A DNA stretch of 64,000 nucleotides from assembly GCF_016405965.1 (NCBI RefSeq), contig NZ_JAEFCD010000011.1, forward strand, positions 9,394 to 73,393, written 5' to 3'. Origin of the DNA: Alteromonas sp. IB21. Lineage in GTDB: Bacteria; Pseudomonadota; Gammaproteobacteria; Enterobacterales; Alteromonadaceae. The position numbers and the translations under genes were made by a program. The notes beneath the pieces were generated by a model. It made no database searches, was not told the origin of the DNA, and saw only the letters and a program-made list of their open reading frames with translations. Below are positions 55,870 to 64,000 of this stretch, in pieces. Within the stretch, counting starts at the first letter, position 1. Each line of letters begins with the position of its first letter.

Positions 55870-56805
55870 TTAAGCGATATTCCTAGCGTCGATAGCGCAG
55901 ATGAAGTCTGCACAAGCCTGAACTTGTGTTACGGGGATCATATGACCTGCATTAGGAATAATATTGCTTTTAGCACTTGGAATCGCTTTAGTAATGGTGT
56001 TTATGTGGTCGGCAGGCTTTAGTATCACATCATTTTCACCGTACAGTATACCTACTGGGCAAGCGATTTCGCTGTATCTAGATTGTTGCCTAAATAAACT
56101 GCCCTGCGCAGACACTGTATCCCTGCTACCTTCATAGAAGCTACGCGAATGAAGCGCCAAAATGCCCCCTCCATCCACTGAGAATGAAGGCGGAACTGCC
56201 TCGGGATGAAATATTTGTGCACTTTGCTTTCGGCCAAATCTTGCTCTTAACGGACTTGAAATGGTTTTTGACACACTCTTTCGCACGAACTCGTTAGGTA
56301 TATAAAGCACGGATAAAGGGCCCGCGCCACTCTGTAAAGGCGTAGTGAGTGGACACAGAAGCGAGACTGACGTAATTTTTTCCGGCGCATCGATAGCCAT
56401 TCGTAGCGCAATCCCTCCACCCATTGAATGTCCAGCAACACTCGCACTTACAATGTTTTCTTTGTGCATCCACTCCAAAATCATTTTACTCTGTTGTTCA
56501 AAACTTGCTGAAGTGCCTTTGTAGCGTGTGGAGAATCCGCTGCCAGGCCGGTCAATAGAGTAAACCGTATAGCGGTCGGCGAGCGTTTTTGCTAACGCAT
56601 TAAAATTGTTACTATTGCCTAGTAAACCGTGAATAAGTATCAGGGCAGGTCCATTGCCTTGTTTTTGCCAGTGAATGATTCCACCGGACACAGTAGTGAG
56701 TTTTCCAGTTGGTGTGAATATTGATTCAATGTTGTTGTCCATTTTTGTAGTAAACCAAATCAGTCCAACAAAGATAGAAATTACGAATACCAGAACAACA
56801 ATCAT
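55870..56805 (-). CDS. Membrane-anchored alpha/beta hydrolase
   Basis: A 311-residue alpha/beta-hydrolase. An N-terminal hydrophobic anchor (VVLVFVISIFVGLIWF) is followed by the fold: oxyanion-hole block LIHGLLGNSNNF (57-68), YSIDRPGSGFS, and the nucleophile elbow AGHSMGGG with Ser127. A late Asp (YGENDVILKP) and His (NAGHMIPV) complete the triad. The substrate is unknown; ester or peptide hydrolysis is likely. It is convergent with the antitoxin-like gene, with 3 bases between stop codons. Confidence 0.92.
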   Translation of the reverse strand: MIVVLVFVISIFVGLIWFTTKMDNNIESIFTPTGKLTTVSGGIIHWQKQGNGPALILIHGLLGNSNNFNALAKTLADRYTVYSIDRPGSGFSTRYKGTSASFEQQSKMILEWMHKENIVSASVAGHSMGGGIALRMAIDAPEKITSVSLLCPLTTPLQSGAGPLSVLYIPNEFVRKSVSKTISSPLRARFGRKQSAQIFHPEAVPPSFSVDGGGILALHSRSFYEGSRDTVSAQGSLFRQQSRYSEIACPVGILYGENDVILKPADHINTITKAIPSAKSNIIPNAGHMIPVTQVQACADFICAIDARNIA

Positions 56806-56947
56806 GTAGCGCTTCCTGTTTAAGAGTGAAATTTAACCTAGCGGTTAACTCTATAATGGTCAAGTAAGCCTTGGTGATGATGACTTATAGTTTAGATGCA
56901 TACGGTTATGCATTGCTATAAAAAGCGAGTGATAATTAGGAATTAAG

Positions 56948-57364
56948 ATGGAATTACAAATAACGCGAAGTATCACAATAGATGATAGTGAAGCGGATTT
57001 ACAAGCTATTCGAGCGCAGGGCAGTGGAGGGCAAAATGTTAATAAAGTTAGCAGTGCCATCCATTTACGATTTGATATTTATAGTTCTTCTTTGCCTGAA
57101 AGGTTAAAAGAGAAATTACTTCAGTTAAACGACAAGCGGGTTACAAATGAAGGCGTATTTGTATTAAAAGCGCAGAATTACCGTACTCAAGAGCAAAATA
57201 GAGAAGATGCGTTGGCGCGACTTGTCGCTTGGATAAAAGCAGCAACGATTGAGCAAAAGCCGCGTATAAAAACCAAGGTAAGCCGAGCGGCAAAAGCACG
57301 TCGGGTTGATGTAAAAAAACAACAGGGCGTTAAAAAATCTATGCGTAAGAAAGTGGAATTTTAA
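56948..57364 (+). CDS. arfB: Alternative ribosome-rescue factor / peptidyl-tRNA hydrolase ArfB
   Basis: A 138-residue ribosome-rescue factor that frees stalled ribosomes by hydrolysing peptidyl-tRNA. The release-factor motif GGQ is at 27-29 (RAQGSGGQNVNKVSSAIHL), and the C-terminal tail is strongly basic (KTKVSRAAKARRVDVKKQQGVKKSMRKK), as needed for insertion in the empty mRNA channel. Length and layout match ArfB (YaeJ). The ATG follows TTAGGAATTAAG. It is a lone gene divergent from the hydrolase. Confidence 0.96.
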   Translation: MELQITRSITIDDSEADLQAIRAQGSGGQNVNKVSSAIHLRFDIYSSSLPERLKEKLLQLNDKRVTNEGVFVLKAQNYRTQEQNREDALARLVAWIKAATIEQKPRIKTKVSRAAKARRVDVKKQQGVKKSMRKKVEF

Positions 57365-57490
57365 TCAAAACTAATCTAAAGTATGAGGCTCACAAAAGGT
57401 CATTTCGCAAGACAACGGAAAATTCTTACAACAATAAATGAATGTGTCTTGTGTTTATGCTAAATATTGGAACTTAGGGAAGCATACAAA

Positions 57491-58168
57491 GTGACGCGTT
57501 CGAACGTTATTCCTATGGTGCTATTTGCAGCCATAGTGGTTTCGCTTGGGATTAACACACCGCAAGCCGCAAACGAGATCATCGCTCGGTTGTTCAATAC
57601 ATCTATTTCAAATTCCGAACTTCAGCCATCACAGGCTGACGTCGATCGTTTTCAGTCTATTTTGACTGATAAGTCGGAAAAAGAAGTCCGCTCTATACTC
57701 GCTCAGCGCGCATTGGGTAATAAAATTACAGAATCTGTACTTTCTGACTTTGCACATAAAAATGATATAGAACCTGATGATGGAGAGGTTCAGTCAGCTT
57801 ATTCGGTTATTAAGCAGTGGACCGTTGAATTAGATGATAACAGCGAGTTTCAAGGTGAAGAAATTGAGCGCTATCGTCTAGCTATGGCCCACGGTATGGC
57901 GAAAAGCTGGAAAGTTTCTAAAGCCTTGTACGAGGCGTATGGTGGCGACGTGGTTTTTCAGCAAGATAACCCGTTAACGCCGGTGGGCGCATACCAACAA
58001 TTGTTTGAGCAATACCGCGAAAAGGGTGAGTTTGTTATCTATGATCCTGTATTCAAAGCGGCGTTTTGGAGTTCAGTTAAAATGAAATACGCCAAAACTT
58101 ACGACCCGGATAATATTGATTTCTCACTTCCTTGGTGGGAAAAGAGCATGACTGCTGCAGAAAAATAA
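57491..58168 (+). CDS. Exported hypothetical protein
   Basis: A 225-residue protein of unknown function. The GTG start gives a good signal peptide (TRSNVIPMVLFAAIVVSLGINTPQAA); a TTG eight codons earlier is also open. The mature region is mostly helical with conserved-looking segments (SILTDKSEKEVRSILAQRALG, FAHKNDIEPDDGEVQSAY). The helical N-terminal half recalls SurA-like chaperone regions, but there is no parvulin domain, so I do not use that name. It has its own terminator at 58221-58250. Confidence 0.7.
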   Translation: MTRSNVIPMVLFAAIVVSLGINTPQAANEIIARLFNTSISNSELQPSQADVDRFQSILTDKSEKEVRSILAQRALGNKITESVLSDFAHKNDIEPDDGEVQSAYSVIKQWTVELDDNSEFQGEEIERYRLAMAHGMAKSWKVSKALYEAYGGDVVFQQDNPLTPVGAYQQLFEQYREKGEFVIYDPVFKAAFWSSVKMKYAKTYDPDNIDFSLPWWEKSMTAAEK

Positions 58169-58220
58169 AAGTTCATAGTCTAAGGGCGACCAAATCGACC
58201 CTTATTCCTTGCACATTAGG

Positions 58221-58250
58221 AAGGGCCGCAACAGTTGTTGCGGCCCTTTA
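58221..58250 (+). terminator. Hairpin terminator between convergent genes
   Basis: A perfect 13-bp stem (58221-58233 with 58236-58248) and short T run lie 52 bases after the exported-protein gene and 83 bases after the convergent CsbD gene. Confidence 0.8.
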
Positions 58251-58332
58251 GTATCTACTGTCAAAACTAAATAGCACCCGCTATAACGCAAAACAACGGG
58301 TTAGCTTCGAGTGTATTTCGCAGACGAAGAGA

Positions 58333-58524
58333 TTAATTGAAATATGCGTCCACTTCTTTTTCAGCTTCATCGCGGCTTTTACCGTATTCTTGCTGAATTT
58401 TACCTACTAGTTCTTCACGGCGACCGTCAATAACATCTAGGTCGTCATCAGTAAGCTTGCCCCATTTTTGTTGCACCTTACCTTTCATCTCTTTCCAATT
58501 ACCTTCAATACGATCATTGTTCAT
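58333..58524 (-). CDS. CsbD family stress protein
   Basis: A 63-residue, highly charged, helical protein of the CsbD family (E. coli YjbJ), abundant in stationary phase and stress. The pattern is clear: NDRIEGNWKEMKGKVQQKWGKLTDDDLDVIDGRREELVGKIQQEYGKSRDEAEKEVD. Its molecular role is unknown. GGAGAG lies 7 bases before the ATG. It is a lone gene convergent with the exported-protein gene, with 193 unassigned bases before the siderophore-interacting gene. Confidence 0.95.
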   Translation of the reverse strand: MNNDRIEGNWKEMKGKVQQKWGKLTDDDLDVIDGRREELVGKIQQEYGKSRDEAEKEVDAYFN

Positions 58525-58717
58525 AACGTGCTCTCCTTATCTAAACAATTGGTAAAAAACTGGTCATAGAAAACCTGCCAGTTACTTTAACTGCAGCAAG
58601 TCACATTCCAATATGTAGGCTTATGAAAAATATAGTTTTTTAATCAATTGGAGGGTGGAAGCTATAGTAGTTTTATGCAGGATTTACAACGCATTGCAAA
58701 CCCTACATGGGGCGAGA

Positions 58718-59491
58718 CTAGTTTAATGTCTTGGCAAAAGCGTCGCTATCCTGCTTTTTATCTATCTTATGCTGATCTTCACTGCGACCTTTTTTCCAGT
58801 AGCTACTAATATAGATATGCTCATGAGCCACGTTCTTATCATCTTTGAGCCAGCTTCTTATTGCTCTCATATCTGAAAACTCGCATGCTATCCATATGCT
58901 AGGCGTGCCGTCTAGCCAATTGAGCTCTGCAAGACACGTTGGGAGTGATTGCGTATGTTCCCATATTACGGTGACGCCTTCAGGTTTACTAAGCGCAACC
59001 TTATCGTTTTCATCTTCAATTTGGATGACGGCGTACCCTTTTGCGTTGGATGGAAGTTCGGCAAGATGGTTTCGAATGCTCGGCAGTGCGGTCATATCGC
59101 CTGCGAGTAAAACCCAGTCATAGTGGTCGTTTAGGCCTTTGCTAGTGCCAGGGCCTGCCAACGTAATGGTATCTCCAGGCTGGGTTGAAACAGCCCATGC
59201 TGAGGCTGGGCCAGTAATACCATTGTCGGCATGTACAACCATATCAATTACCATTTCTGGCTTTGTCGCGTCAAAGCTGGCAACGGTGTAAGTACGCATG
59301 GCAACTTTACTCATTTCTGTAGGGCGCGGTAATGGGTTCCCGTCAAGATCGAACATAAGCTTTACATACGCGCCCGCTGATACAGAAGGAAAGGTGCGCA
59401 AGTCGTCACCACCTAAATAAATCCGTTGCATGGTAGGGGTTATACGAATAGATTTTGTAACTGTAGCTTGGCGTGGTTGCGGTTTAGCCAT
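58718..59491 (-). CDS. Siderophore-interacting FAD-binding reductase
   Basis: A 257-residue cytoplasmic protein of the SIP/ViuB family, which reduces ferric siderophores to release iron using NAD(P)H and FAD. RTYTVASFD is the FAD-binding RxYS/T-type motif; LAGDMTALPSIRNHLAELP and WIACEFSDMRAIRSWLKDD are the NAD(P)-binding and family C-terminal segments, and YWKKGRSED ends the domain. AGGAG precedes the ATG. A good Fur box lies 37 bases upstream, so iron starvation should induce it. The MFS transporter upstream is in the same direction but has its own terminator. Confidence 0.94.
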   Translation of the reverse strand: MAKPQPRQATVTKSIRITPTMQRIYLGGDDLRTFPSVSAGAYVKLMFDLDGNPLPRPTEMSKVAMRTYTVASFDATKPEMVIDMVVHADNGITGPASAWAVSTQPGDTITLAGPGTSKGLNDHYDWVLLAGDMTALPSIRNHLAELPSNAKGYAVIQIEDENDKVALSKPEGVTVIWEHTQSLPTCLAELNWLDGTPSIWIACEFSDMRAIRSWLKDDKNVAHEHIYISSYWKKGRSEDQHKIDKKQDSDAFAKTLN

Positions 59492-59527
59492 TCACTTCTC
59501 CTTTAAACTAGAACAGTTATTTTATTT

Positions 59528-59546
59528 GCTAATAATTCTCATTACT
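59528..59546 (-). promoter_or_regulatory. Fur box upstream of the siderophore-interacting gene
   Basis: AGTAATGAGAATTATTAGC on the minus strand matches 14 of 19 positions of the Fur consensus, with both ATGA/TTAT half-sites kept. It lies 37 bases before the ATG, a normal operator place. Confidence 0.7.
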
Positions 59547-59633
59547 ATTTCTAAAGATGGAACGAAAAAGAACATTAAGTTCGGGTTTATCGATTGATAG
59601 AGGGAAATGCTAATAGGCTTGGGAGTAAACTCG

Positions 59634-59663
59634 AGACAAAGAAAAAGGGGCATGAAGCCCCTT
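59634..59663 (-). terminator. Terminator downstream of the MFS gene
   Basis: A 7-bp GC-rich stem (59663-59657 with 59651-59645), 5-base loop, then TTTCTTTG on the minus strand. It lies 183 bases after the MFS stop and separates it from the Fur-controlled gene. The rest of the 354-base gap shows no gene. Confidence 0.75.
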
Positions 59664-59845
59664 AAAAAACCACAACATAACTTGGAAAACACATTTACAC
59701 ACCACAAAGACGCACACTCAACGACTTCATGTACTTAGTAAGATAGCCTAAATTACAAAAGGTTCCGCTTTTTTAAAAATAAAAGGTAAAAATTTAAATA
59801 CCTTATTATTGGGCCTTTCTAAATGTGTAACTTTGGACGTTTTAG

Positions 59846-60970
59846 TCACGTGTTTTGGCCTGTTTTCTTCACCTGGTGAAGCGTTATGAAAATAATGCCA
59901 GTGGTGACAGCGAGCAGTGCTGATGCGGTTGCAAAGGGAAGGGCGATATTGTATTGATAAATCAACGCGGCGAGCGGAGGCCCCACAATGTAGCCCATGC
60001 CTAATCCCATTAGCGCCATTGCTACATATAAAACAAACAGTGATGTTTGCAGGAATAAGAGCAGATAGGCCAATCCTAGAAGTGGTAACGCAATCATTGT
60101 CATGGACTCTTTACTTACGCGGCCTTTCTGAACCCATCCAAATTGAGCGATGAGTGATGCAGCTGCACTCACCATCATGGCAAAGCCAACTTGTCTAGCT
60201 GCTTCCACGGGCGTGTAGTGATAAAAATCAATAAAGAAAAAACCTAATGTTTGCTGCATCATAGCCATAGCGCAAAAAACACATATGCAAGCGCCAACAA
60301 ATACGTACGGTGTTCTCGTCTTAGAAGGCGTGTCTGTATTCACGGATTGCGTGGCGTGTTGTTGAGACGATGGCGCGAGGACAGGTAGCTTAAAGTACAC
60401 CAGTGTTACGGCCAATAAGGTGAGTATTACAATACTAAAAAGCGGCGCGAGCAAGCCGAAGCCCACGAGTAAACCTGCGTAGGCAGGCCCGATGATTTGA
60501 CCTACATTACTTGCCGATGTCACTTTGCTTATTGCGCTTACTCGCCCTTGTGTCGAACTTATTGCAACGGCATAACCTACCGCTGAGGGTGGTGTAGCTG
60601 ACATAATAGTTGACTGCATACTGCGGCTAATCAGTAAGGCCAGGAATAAATTAGTTCCGCTGATAATACCGGAAAAGCCAGCCATCCATGCGCTCGCAAA
60701 GACAAAGGTTCCTGCGCTATAGCCAGCCAAGCCCACCATAAGAATGCGTTTAAACCCAGCGTGCTTTGCTACTTTACTCCACACATTAGTGCCTATCGCG
60801 AATATCAGCGCAGAGCTAGACATTATTGTCGCAATATGGAATTCAGAAAGGTTGGCCTGTCGCCCCATAGAAGGAAGTGTAGTGAGCATAACACTTTGGC
60901 CAACAGACGTTGCAAGCAGAGCGCAGAAAAGAATTCTAAACACGGTGGTAGAAGCAGAAGACGAAAGCAC
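59846..60970 (-). CDS. MFS transporter
   Basis: A 374-residue inner-membrane transporter of the major facilitator superfamily, shorter than the usual 400-450. About eleven to twelve membrane segments can be traced, from TVFRILFCALLATSVGQSVML to FATASALLAVTTGIIFITL. Motif-A-like residues are in NVWSKVAKHAGFKRILMVGLAGYSAG; other features include SRSMQSTIMSATPPSAVGYA and STQGRVSAISKVTSASNVGQIIGPAYAG. That layout is seen in tetracycline/DHA1-type exporters. Its place beside the siderophore-interacting gene might hint at siderophore efflux, but separate regulation makes this weak. Confidence 0.9.
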   Translation of the reverse strand: MLSSSASTTVFRILFCALLATSVGQSVMLTTLPSMGRQANLSEFHIATIMSSSALIFAIGTNVWSKVAKHAGFKRILMVGLAGYSAGTFVFASAWMAGFSGIISGTNLFLALLISRSMQSTIMSATPPSAVGYAVAISSTQGRVSAISKVTSASNVGQIIGPAYAGLLVGFGLLAPLFSIVILTLLAVTLVYFKLPVLAPSSQQHATQSVNTDTPSKTRTPYVFVGACICVFCAMAMMQQTLGFFFIDFYHYTPVEAARQVGFAMMVSAAASLIAQFGWVQKGRVSKESMTMIALPLLGLAYLLLFLQTSLFVLYVAMALMGLGMGYIVGPPLAALIYQYNIALPFATASALLAVTTGIIFITLHQVKKTGQNT

Positions 60971-61026
60971 AGGCTTGGCTCTTAAATAGGCGAAAAAGTC
61001 GTCGAAATGTTAACACAAAAGGAGAT

Positions 61027-61526
61027 AAAAAAATGCCCGCCAGAGGCGGGCCAAAATCAGAGGTATGTAAAGGCCGGGATGGGCCTTTGAGGGGAGAGGA
61101 ATGTCGTCGGGTGACAACTCACTAATAACATCGACGACATTACCAGTGTCCTCACTATGGTTCTGCCGAAACAACACACATGTATTTCAACAAATCCAAA
61201 TAGGGTCAACAATCCCTTGCTGCACGAGACATCACTGTCAGTGCTTGCGATGTAGGTACTCGGTGCCTGCTTGCAATCCTTATGAAACAAGGCCTTTGCA
61301 TCCTGCGAGTTTATCTAGGTTTTCTTTTTCCTAACCTCATCATCGACCAGCAATTTAACGGATCTTCAACAGCCGTCCTCAAGTTTTAAATACTGACGTT
61401 TCCATTCATCCTTGGTGACTAATCCATGTACTTCCTATGTTGTCACCTTCAGTATCGTCAACCTACGCAGTTTGGCCTCTCCGTCGCTAAAGCTATCCTA
61501 GCTACAAGCTGCGTTCTGTTGTTATC
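61027..61526 (-). ncRNA. Probable CsrB-type regulatory RNA
   Basis: This about 500-base stretch has no credible protein gene but ends on the minus strand in a strong terminator (perfect 7-bp GCCCGCC/GGCGGGC stem at 61035-61051, then seven T residues). The same strand carries 13 GGA triplets between 61150 and 61525, against one on the opposite strand. Several sit in hairpin loops: AGCTA-GGA-TAGCT (61491-61503), AGTG-AGGA-CACT (61145-61156), GCA-GGA-TGC (61298-61306) and a GGTGAC/GTCACC stem (61414-61447) enclosing two. This is how CsrB/RsmZ RNAs present sites to CsrA. A promoter-like pair lies just upstream. The last 120 bases lack GGA, and the RNA would be longer than E. coli CsrB, so the class is probable, not certain. 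Confidence 0.6.
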
Positions 61527-61530
61527 CGTT

Positions 61531-61558
61531 AGTCTAACTTATGCGTTAAATGTGCCAA
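61531..61558 (-). promoter_or_regulatory. Candidate sigma-70 promoter of the CsrB-like RNA
   Basis: TTGGCA (61558-61553), a 16-base spacer and TAGACT (61536-61531) on the minus strand would start RNA near 61525. I see no clear UvrY/GacA-type palindrome (TGTAAG-N6-CTTACA) in the further 140 AT-rich bases up to the TPR-GGDEF gene. Confidence 0.45.
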
Positions 61559-61695
61559 TTTTATTTATAGCGTCTGTTTTTTATTTAAGGTAATGATTTT
61601 AAGGTGTTATTTTTGATTTTTGTCTTGTTGGCGTACTTTGAGGGGAGGCCTTTGAGAAATAACAATGTAGTTTTTTCCCATCGGTGTGTATTAAA

Positions 61696-63579
61696 TTACA
61701 AACATTTAATCATCACTGTTTTATCTCTTCCCGTTTCTTTAGCTTCATAAAGTGCTATGTCAGCATTTTCCAAGATAGCAGTAGTGGTCTGCAAAGATTT
61801 TATTGTTTTCAGCCCTGCAGAAAACGTTAATGTGATGTCTTTAGATAGCTGGTTGGATGAGGCCGTTTTTAACAGCTGACGAAAGTTATCGAGTTGATCA
61901 TAGATTTGGCGTTCTTCAGTGTTATGAAAAATAAACAGAAACTCCTCGCCACCTAACCTGCCCATATCGACGTGTTTTGGGAAGAGTTGTCGTGCAGTGT
62001 GGGCGAAAAGACTCAACGCATCATCTCCCATTTTATGGCCATAGTTGTCGTTTATAGATTTAAAGAAGTCGATGTCTATCATGGCAACGCAAAATTTTTC
62101 TCCAGTAATTTCAAGTTGGTTTAGGTAGCCATTTAACAATTCTAGAATTTTCGGCCTGTTATAAAACCGGGTTAGTCCGTCGGTAGTGGCAAGTCGTTCG
62201 AGTCTTTTTTGATAACGTGCACGCTTAACGTAGAGTAAGAATAATAATACGCTGAGTAATAGAAATAAGCCTGCTATTACAGCCAATAAAAAGTTTCGTT
62301 GTTGATTAAGAGTAAGCTTTTCTTCCTGTAATTGAGTGACGGCCTTCAAGTCGCTATTTTCTGCCTCAATTTCATCCAGTTCGTACAGCGTTCGTATTAT
62401 TTGTACACGAGATTTATCCATTGATTCGGTTATCAACTCATTTAACGCAATATACTGCTTAAGTGCGTCTATCGTTTCTTGCTTGTTGTCAAACGCTTCC
62501 AGAATAGAAAGTTTGAGATAAGCGGCCTCTAAATGGGGAAACCCCGGCTCCTCATTTGCTATTACTTCTTCTGCAAGTCTAACCTTTTCTAAAGCCCTCG
62601 TTTTGTCTCCGTTGGACAACGCAAGACGAGAAAGCTCGATAAGTGATTCAAAATAGATAGTTTTAGATTCTAAATGACGGGCAAGGTCGCTTGCCTCCTC
62701 AAATAAAGTGCGAGCGGTGTTGATTACCTCTGCTTTATTGTTCTGGGCTAACAACATTTTCCCTTTTCCAAGGAGTGCATTGGCAAGTAGGGGAGAATCG
62801 TTGTTTTTTCCTGCAATGTCGATGACTAAGTTAAAAAAGCGTTCCGAAGTTTTAAAATTCGAGAGCCCTAGCTCTGTTCGCGCAAGCTTTTCTGCCAAAT
62901 AACTCTGGTTAACACTGTTTTTCTTTTTAACCGCAAATTCATAGGCTTCATCCAGATACGCTTTTGCTTCTTCGAATTTAGACTGCTTCAAATAAATATT
63001 GCCTATCAAACCGGCAATATGAGAGGGGGGGACTTGAGTTTTGAACTGCGTAGCTAGATTATAAGCGGAGAGGTAGTTATCGAGGGCAAGTTTCGGCTCT
63101 TTAATTTTCTCGAAAGCAGCGCCTAGCGTCATCAATACACCAATGTTTAATTGAATCACGCCGTGGTTCATAGACCATTGCTTAACCGCGTTGAGCAGGC
63201 TAATCGCTTCTTGTATTTCACCTGTGCGTGAAAGTATCTTAGCTTTGAGCAATTTTGCACGTTGCTGCATTAAGCTACTAGCGTAGACATCATTTATACA
63301 GCTCTCTGCGAGTGTTAGAGCCTCATTGTATTCACCTCGTTTTTCTTTCCCCAAGGCATAAAGATATAACCATTCGTGACGTTTTGACGAAGAGCTATTT
63401 GAATCGAGCAGCGCCCTCAATCTGGCCATTTCTTTTTCAGGAGATCGATGAAGGGCTTTGATGCCCGCAATAACGTCGTCATTTGGCGCTGCATTCAGCT
63501 GGTTGGTAGAGGGGAAAACGGGTCTTGATGTTAAAACGGTGGCAACAAAAATCGCGACTATCAATCCGAGTTTAGACAT
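61696..63579 (-). CDS. TPR-repeat diguanylate cyclase (exported sensor, GGEEF)
   Basis: A 627-residue sensor cyclase. A signal peptide or anchor (LGLIVAIFVATVLTSRPVF) is followed by about 350 residues of tetratricopeptide-like helices, e.g. EALTLAESCINDVYASSLMQ and LALDNYLSAYNLATQFK, placed in the periplasm. A coiled coil (ELDEIEAENSDLKAVTQLQEE) and one membrane segment (NFLLAVIAGLFLLLSVLLFLLYV) lead to a cytoplasmic GGDEF domain with intact GGEEF (543-547) and DIDFFKSINDNYGHKMGDDAL. The inhibitory RxxD I-site is absent (PKHV at that position). It should make cyclic-di-GMP without product inhibition. The CsrB-like RNA follows on the same strand. Confidence 0.93.
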   Translation of the reverse strand: MSKLGLIVAIFVATVLTSRPVFPSTNQLNAAPNDDVIAGIKALHRSPEKEMARLRALLDSNSSSSKRHEWLYLYALGKEKRGEYNEALTLAESCINDVYASSLMQQRAKLLKAKILSRTGEIQEAISLLNAVKQWSMNHGVIQLNIGVLMTLGAAFEKIKEPKLALDNYLSAYNLATQFKTQVPPSHIAGLIGNIYLKQSKFEEAKAYLDEAYEFAVKKKNSVNQSYLAEKLARTELGLSNFKTSERFFNLVIDIAGKNNDSPLLANALLGKGKMLLAQNNKAEVINTARTLFEEASDLARHLESKTIYFESLIELSRLALSNGDKTRALEKVRLAEEVIANEEPGFPHLEAAYLKLSILEAFDNKQETIDALKQYIALNELITESMDKSRVQIIRTLYELDEIEAENSDLKAVTQLQEEKLTLNQQRNFLLAVIAGLFLLLSVLLFLLYVKRARYQKRLERLATTDGLTRFYNRPKILELLNGYLNQLEITGEKFCVAMIDIDFFKSINDNYGHKMGDDALSLFAHTARQLFPKHVDMGRLGGEEFLFIFHNTEERQIYDQLDNFRQLLKTASSNQLSKDITLTFSAGLKTIKSLQTTTAILENADIALYEAKETGRDKTVMIKCL

Positions 63580-63700
63580 TCAACTCTATATCCTTTGCAG
63601 AATAACTCCATTAGCTAAACTATAGTCTCGATTCTTATATTTCGAAAATATTGAGAAAGATTTTTCACACTGGGGCTTACGATAGATCTTTTTCAATAAG

Positions 63701-64000
63701 CTACCAAGAACCGTACATTGGGTTTGGCAGAATGAAAATCTCTGTGCCCACCCGCGGCATGAGCGAATCAACATTGGCAGATTCTTGGGTTACGCCGCCC
63801 ACGTCTTCAATGTTGTCGCCAATTTGCATAACAATAGTGTGAGGCGCTGCCCAGGTTGATGCCGTGTCTGTCGACGTATTTGAACATGCGATCTTGCCTT
63901 GGGTAAGCTGAAGTCTTCGCAAGTCTTTGTCATTAACCATACCTTCCTGACCTACCGCTTCTTTATCTTCAGCAGTGCGGCCAATCACGCAGGTATTACT
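63701..64000 (-). CDS. C-terminal part of a HAD acid phosphatase / 5'-nucleotidase, e(P4) type (partial)
   Basis: The last 99 codons of a gene that begins beyond the right edge. QIGDNIEDVGG matches the HAD motif IV acidic pair of the lipoprotein e(P4)/class C acid phosphatases, and the end FILPNPMYGSW is the family C-terminal signature. Such enzymes are periplasmic or lipid-anchored and remove phosphate from nucleotides such as NMN. The signal peptide and first catalytic Asp pair are outside the window, so activity cannot be judged. The TAG stop is 121 bases from the start of the TPR-GGDEF gene in the same direction. Confidence 0.78.
   Translation of the reverse strand, partial: SNTCVIGRTAEDKEAVGQEGMVNDKDLRRLQLTQGKIACSNTSTDTASTWAAPHTIVMQIGDNIEDVGGVTQESANVDSLMPRVGTEIFILPNPMYGSW

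Noticed and set aside
59522..59707. Minus-strand 61-codon reading frame downstream of the MFS gene
   Set aside because: It spans the MFS terminator and the Fur box, has no ribosome site and resembles no family.
61057..61290. Minus-strand 77-codon frame and plus-strand 77-codon frame in the long gap
   Set aside because: Composition is unlike neighbouring genes, there is no ribosome site, and the region has RNA-like structure with a terminator on the minus strand.

Overview
The window looks like chromosomal DNA of a marine gammaproteobacterium of the Alteromonas type. This rests on gene content and order as I know them, not on a database search: aroQ-accB-accC, dsbD-cutA, fxsA-groESL, a three-part pntAA/pntAB/pntB transhydrogenase, speA, glmU, a DeoR regulator with glmS, many TonB-dependent receptors and several GGDEF proteins. 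I see no insertion sequence, prophage, CRISPR array, rRNA or tRNA. The right edge cuts a gene; the left edge cuts a tandem repeat.

Layout. 0.1-9.2 kb is housekeeping: fatty-acid and shikimate enzymes, envelope redox (DsbD), an M23 peptidase, CutA, FxsA, the heat-shock groESL operon with a readable sigma-32 promoter, and PpiC. 9.4-22 kb is an accessory nutrient-uptake island: an ECF sigma factor and FecR-type anti-sigma factor, divergent from a receptor with an STN signalling domain; then, on the other strand, a paralogous receptor followed by a flavin-dependent halogenase-like protein, a SapC protein and a DUF6445 protein. A shared element, GGGGGA-N15-CGTC, lies upstream of the sigma gene (twice) and of the second receptor, and suggests one regulon. 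22.4-34.3 kb holds transhydrogenase, arginine decarboxylase, a serine hydrolase, an alkylation-repair pair (an internally deleted Ada/AlkA gene plus ogt), an EamA transporter that starts inside a 14-bp tandem repeat, a degenerate GGDEF protein and glmU. 34.5-44 kb holds an oxidoreductase, the DeoR-glmS pair, a luciferase-like monooxygenase and a binding protein/hybrid kinase/diguanylate cyclase module. 44-58.5 kb holds a CurA-like reductase, a FadL porin, LysR, a TonB receptor, NDH-2, cytochrome b561 with YceI, a CBS protein, an orphan ParS/MbcA-type antitoxin, ArfB and CsbD. 58.7-64 kb has a Fur-box-preceded siderophore-interacting protein, an MFS transporter, a probable CsrB-type regulatory RNA in a long non-coding gap, a TPR-GGDEF protein and the 3' end of an acid phosphatase of the e(P4) type.

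The two items most worth attention are the sigma/anti-sigma/two-receptor/halogenase/SapC/DUF6445 island with its shared promoter element, and the non-coding strand at 61.03-61.53 kb, which carries 13 GGA triplets, several in hairpin loops, and ends in a strong terminator. Start codons were adjusted where a ribosome binding site or signal peptide favoured an internal start.
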